Program-made: the position numbers and the translations under genes | Part shown: positions 6,671 through 6,972 of the stretch, one piece after another | How positions within the stretch are numbered: position 1 is the first letter of the stretch | Layout of the letters: each line of letters begins with the position of its first letter | Assembly: GCA_030598125.1 (NCBI GenBank) | Contig: JAUVQN010000076.1 | Coordinates: 1 to 6,972, forward strand | Length of the DNA stretch: 6,972 nucleotides | Reading direction: 5' to 3' | From: Coriobacteriia bacterium | Lineage (GTDB): Bacteria > Actinomycetota > Coriobacteriia > Anaerosomatales > JAUVQN01 | Notes under the pieces: model-generated | The model's input: the letters and a program-made list of their open reading frames with translations, nothing else | Told to the model about the DNA's origin: nothing | Databases searched by the model: none

Positions 6671-6972
6671 GTGGGACCGAGCCCTCGCGAGCAGCTACAC
6701 GTGATCGAGAGCGGTGCCGCCGCCATCGGTCCCGAGGACGCGCTCGCCGAGAAGCTCGAGCGCGGGGGTGCGCTCGCGGTGAAGCTGGGCGTGGATCCTA
6801 CCGCCCCTGACCTGCATCTCGGGCACGCGGTGTCCCTGAGGAAGCTCAGGCAGTTCCAGGACCTCGGCCACCGGGTGATCCTCATCATCGGCGACTTCAC
6901 GGCCCTCGTCGGCGACCCTTCCGGACGGACGAGCACGCGCCCGCCGCTCACGCCCGAGGAGATCGAGGCGAA
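6671..6972 (+). CDS. tyrS: Tyrosyl-tRNA synthetase, N-terminal part (runs off the window)
   Basis: Class I aminoacyl-tRNA synthetase that activates tyrosine with ATP and charges tRNA-Tyr in the cytoplasm. The 100 codons present show the Rossmann-fold start: KLGVDPTAPDLHLGH (38-52) containing the HIGH-type signature HLGH (49-52), then LRKLRQFQDLGH (56-67) and GDFTALVGDPSGR (74-86), followed by TRPPLTPEE. The Lys-Leu-Gly form, instead of the Tyr-Cys-Gly of the E. coli-type enzyme, points to the TyrZ-like bacterial branch. The KMSKS loop, anticodon-binding region and S4-like tail lie beyond the window. GTG is chosen as start because of the strong AGGAGGT five bases upstream and because the N-terminus (REQL...GAAAI) aligns with the usual family start. 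It is transcribed divergently from the second PBP gene. Confidence 0.95.
   Translation, partial: MGPSPREQLHVIESGAAAIGPEDALAEKLERGGALAVKLGVDPTAPDLHLGHAVSLRKLRQFQDLGHRVILIIGDFTALVGDPSGRTSTRPPLTPEEIEA

Noticed and set aside
6660..6690. T-box-like sequence: GGTGGGACCGAG resembles the conserved T-box GGTGGnACCGCG
   Set aside because: It overlaps the ribosome-binding site spacer and first codons of tyrS, the predicted leader is too short for stem I and specifier loop, and no terminator/antiterminator pair is visible. Judged coincidental; an Infernal scan would settle it.
6469..6951. 160-codon minus-strand open frame opposite tyrS
   Set aside because: It lies over the tyrS coding start, its ribosome-binding site and the divergent control region, and shows no family motif; the plus strand carries unmistakable TyrRS signatures.
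1..6972. Mobile element, CRISPR array, tRNA/rRNA gene or defence system
   Set aside because: No transposase or integrase motifs, long terminal repeats, regularly spaced repeats or cloverleaf-like sequence were found, and there is almost no non-coding space to hold them.

Overview
The window is GC-rich, with strong G/C preference at third codon positions and long spurious ORFs on the strand opposite real genes. It is gene-dense and reads as ordinary bacterial chromosome. Four protein genes are present: two class A penicillin-binding proteins (PBPs), a long U32-family protein of the DUF3656 (RlhA-like) type, and the start of a tyrosyl-tRNA synthetase. The combination of high GC, a long double-cysteine-cluster U32 protein of the kind common in Clostridia and Coriobacteriia-like lineages, a PBP1A with a PASTA domain, and a TyrZ-like TyrRS suggests a Gram-positive, probably anaerobic actinobacterium. 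That placement is inference; no 16S or marker phylogeny is possible here.

Layout: (1) 1-1137, minus strand: N-terminal 379 codons of a class A PBP, cut by the window edge just after its catalytic transpeptidase serine. (2) 1138-1242: short divergent intergenic region. (3) 1243-3678, plus strand: U32/DUF3656 protein, 811 aa, with two cysteine clusters. (4) 3679-3755: short convergent intergenic region with an inverted repeat. (5) 3756-6479, minus strand: complete 907-aa class A PBP with a long basic Ser/Arg-rich cytoplasmic tail, one membrane anchor, GT51 and transpeptidase domains, one PASTA domain and a C-terminal PKD domain. (6) 6480-6670: divergent intergenic region with back-to-back promoter candidates, repeated CGTGAG motifs and a strong leader hairpin. 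(7) 6671-6972 and beyond, plus strand: tyrS, partial.

The two PBPs would both polymerise and cross-link peptidoglycan outside the membrane. The U32 protein by family is an iron-sulfur enzyme, most likely modifying 23S rRNA, and TyrRS charges tRNA-Tyr. The genes alternate in strand, so there is no operon here. No mobile element, CRISPR array, RNA gene or novel defence system was seen. The most unusual item is the domain architecture of the second PBP, followed by the second cysteine cluster of the U32 protein and the tyrS/PBP divergent control region.
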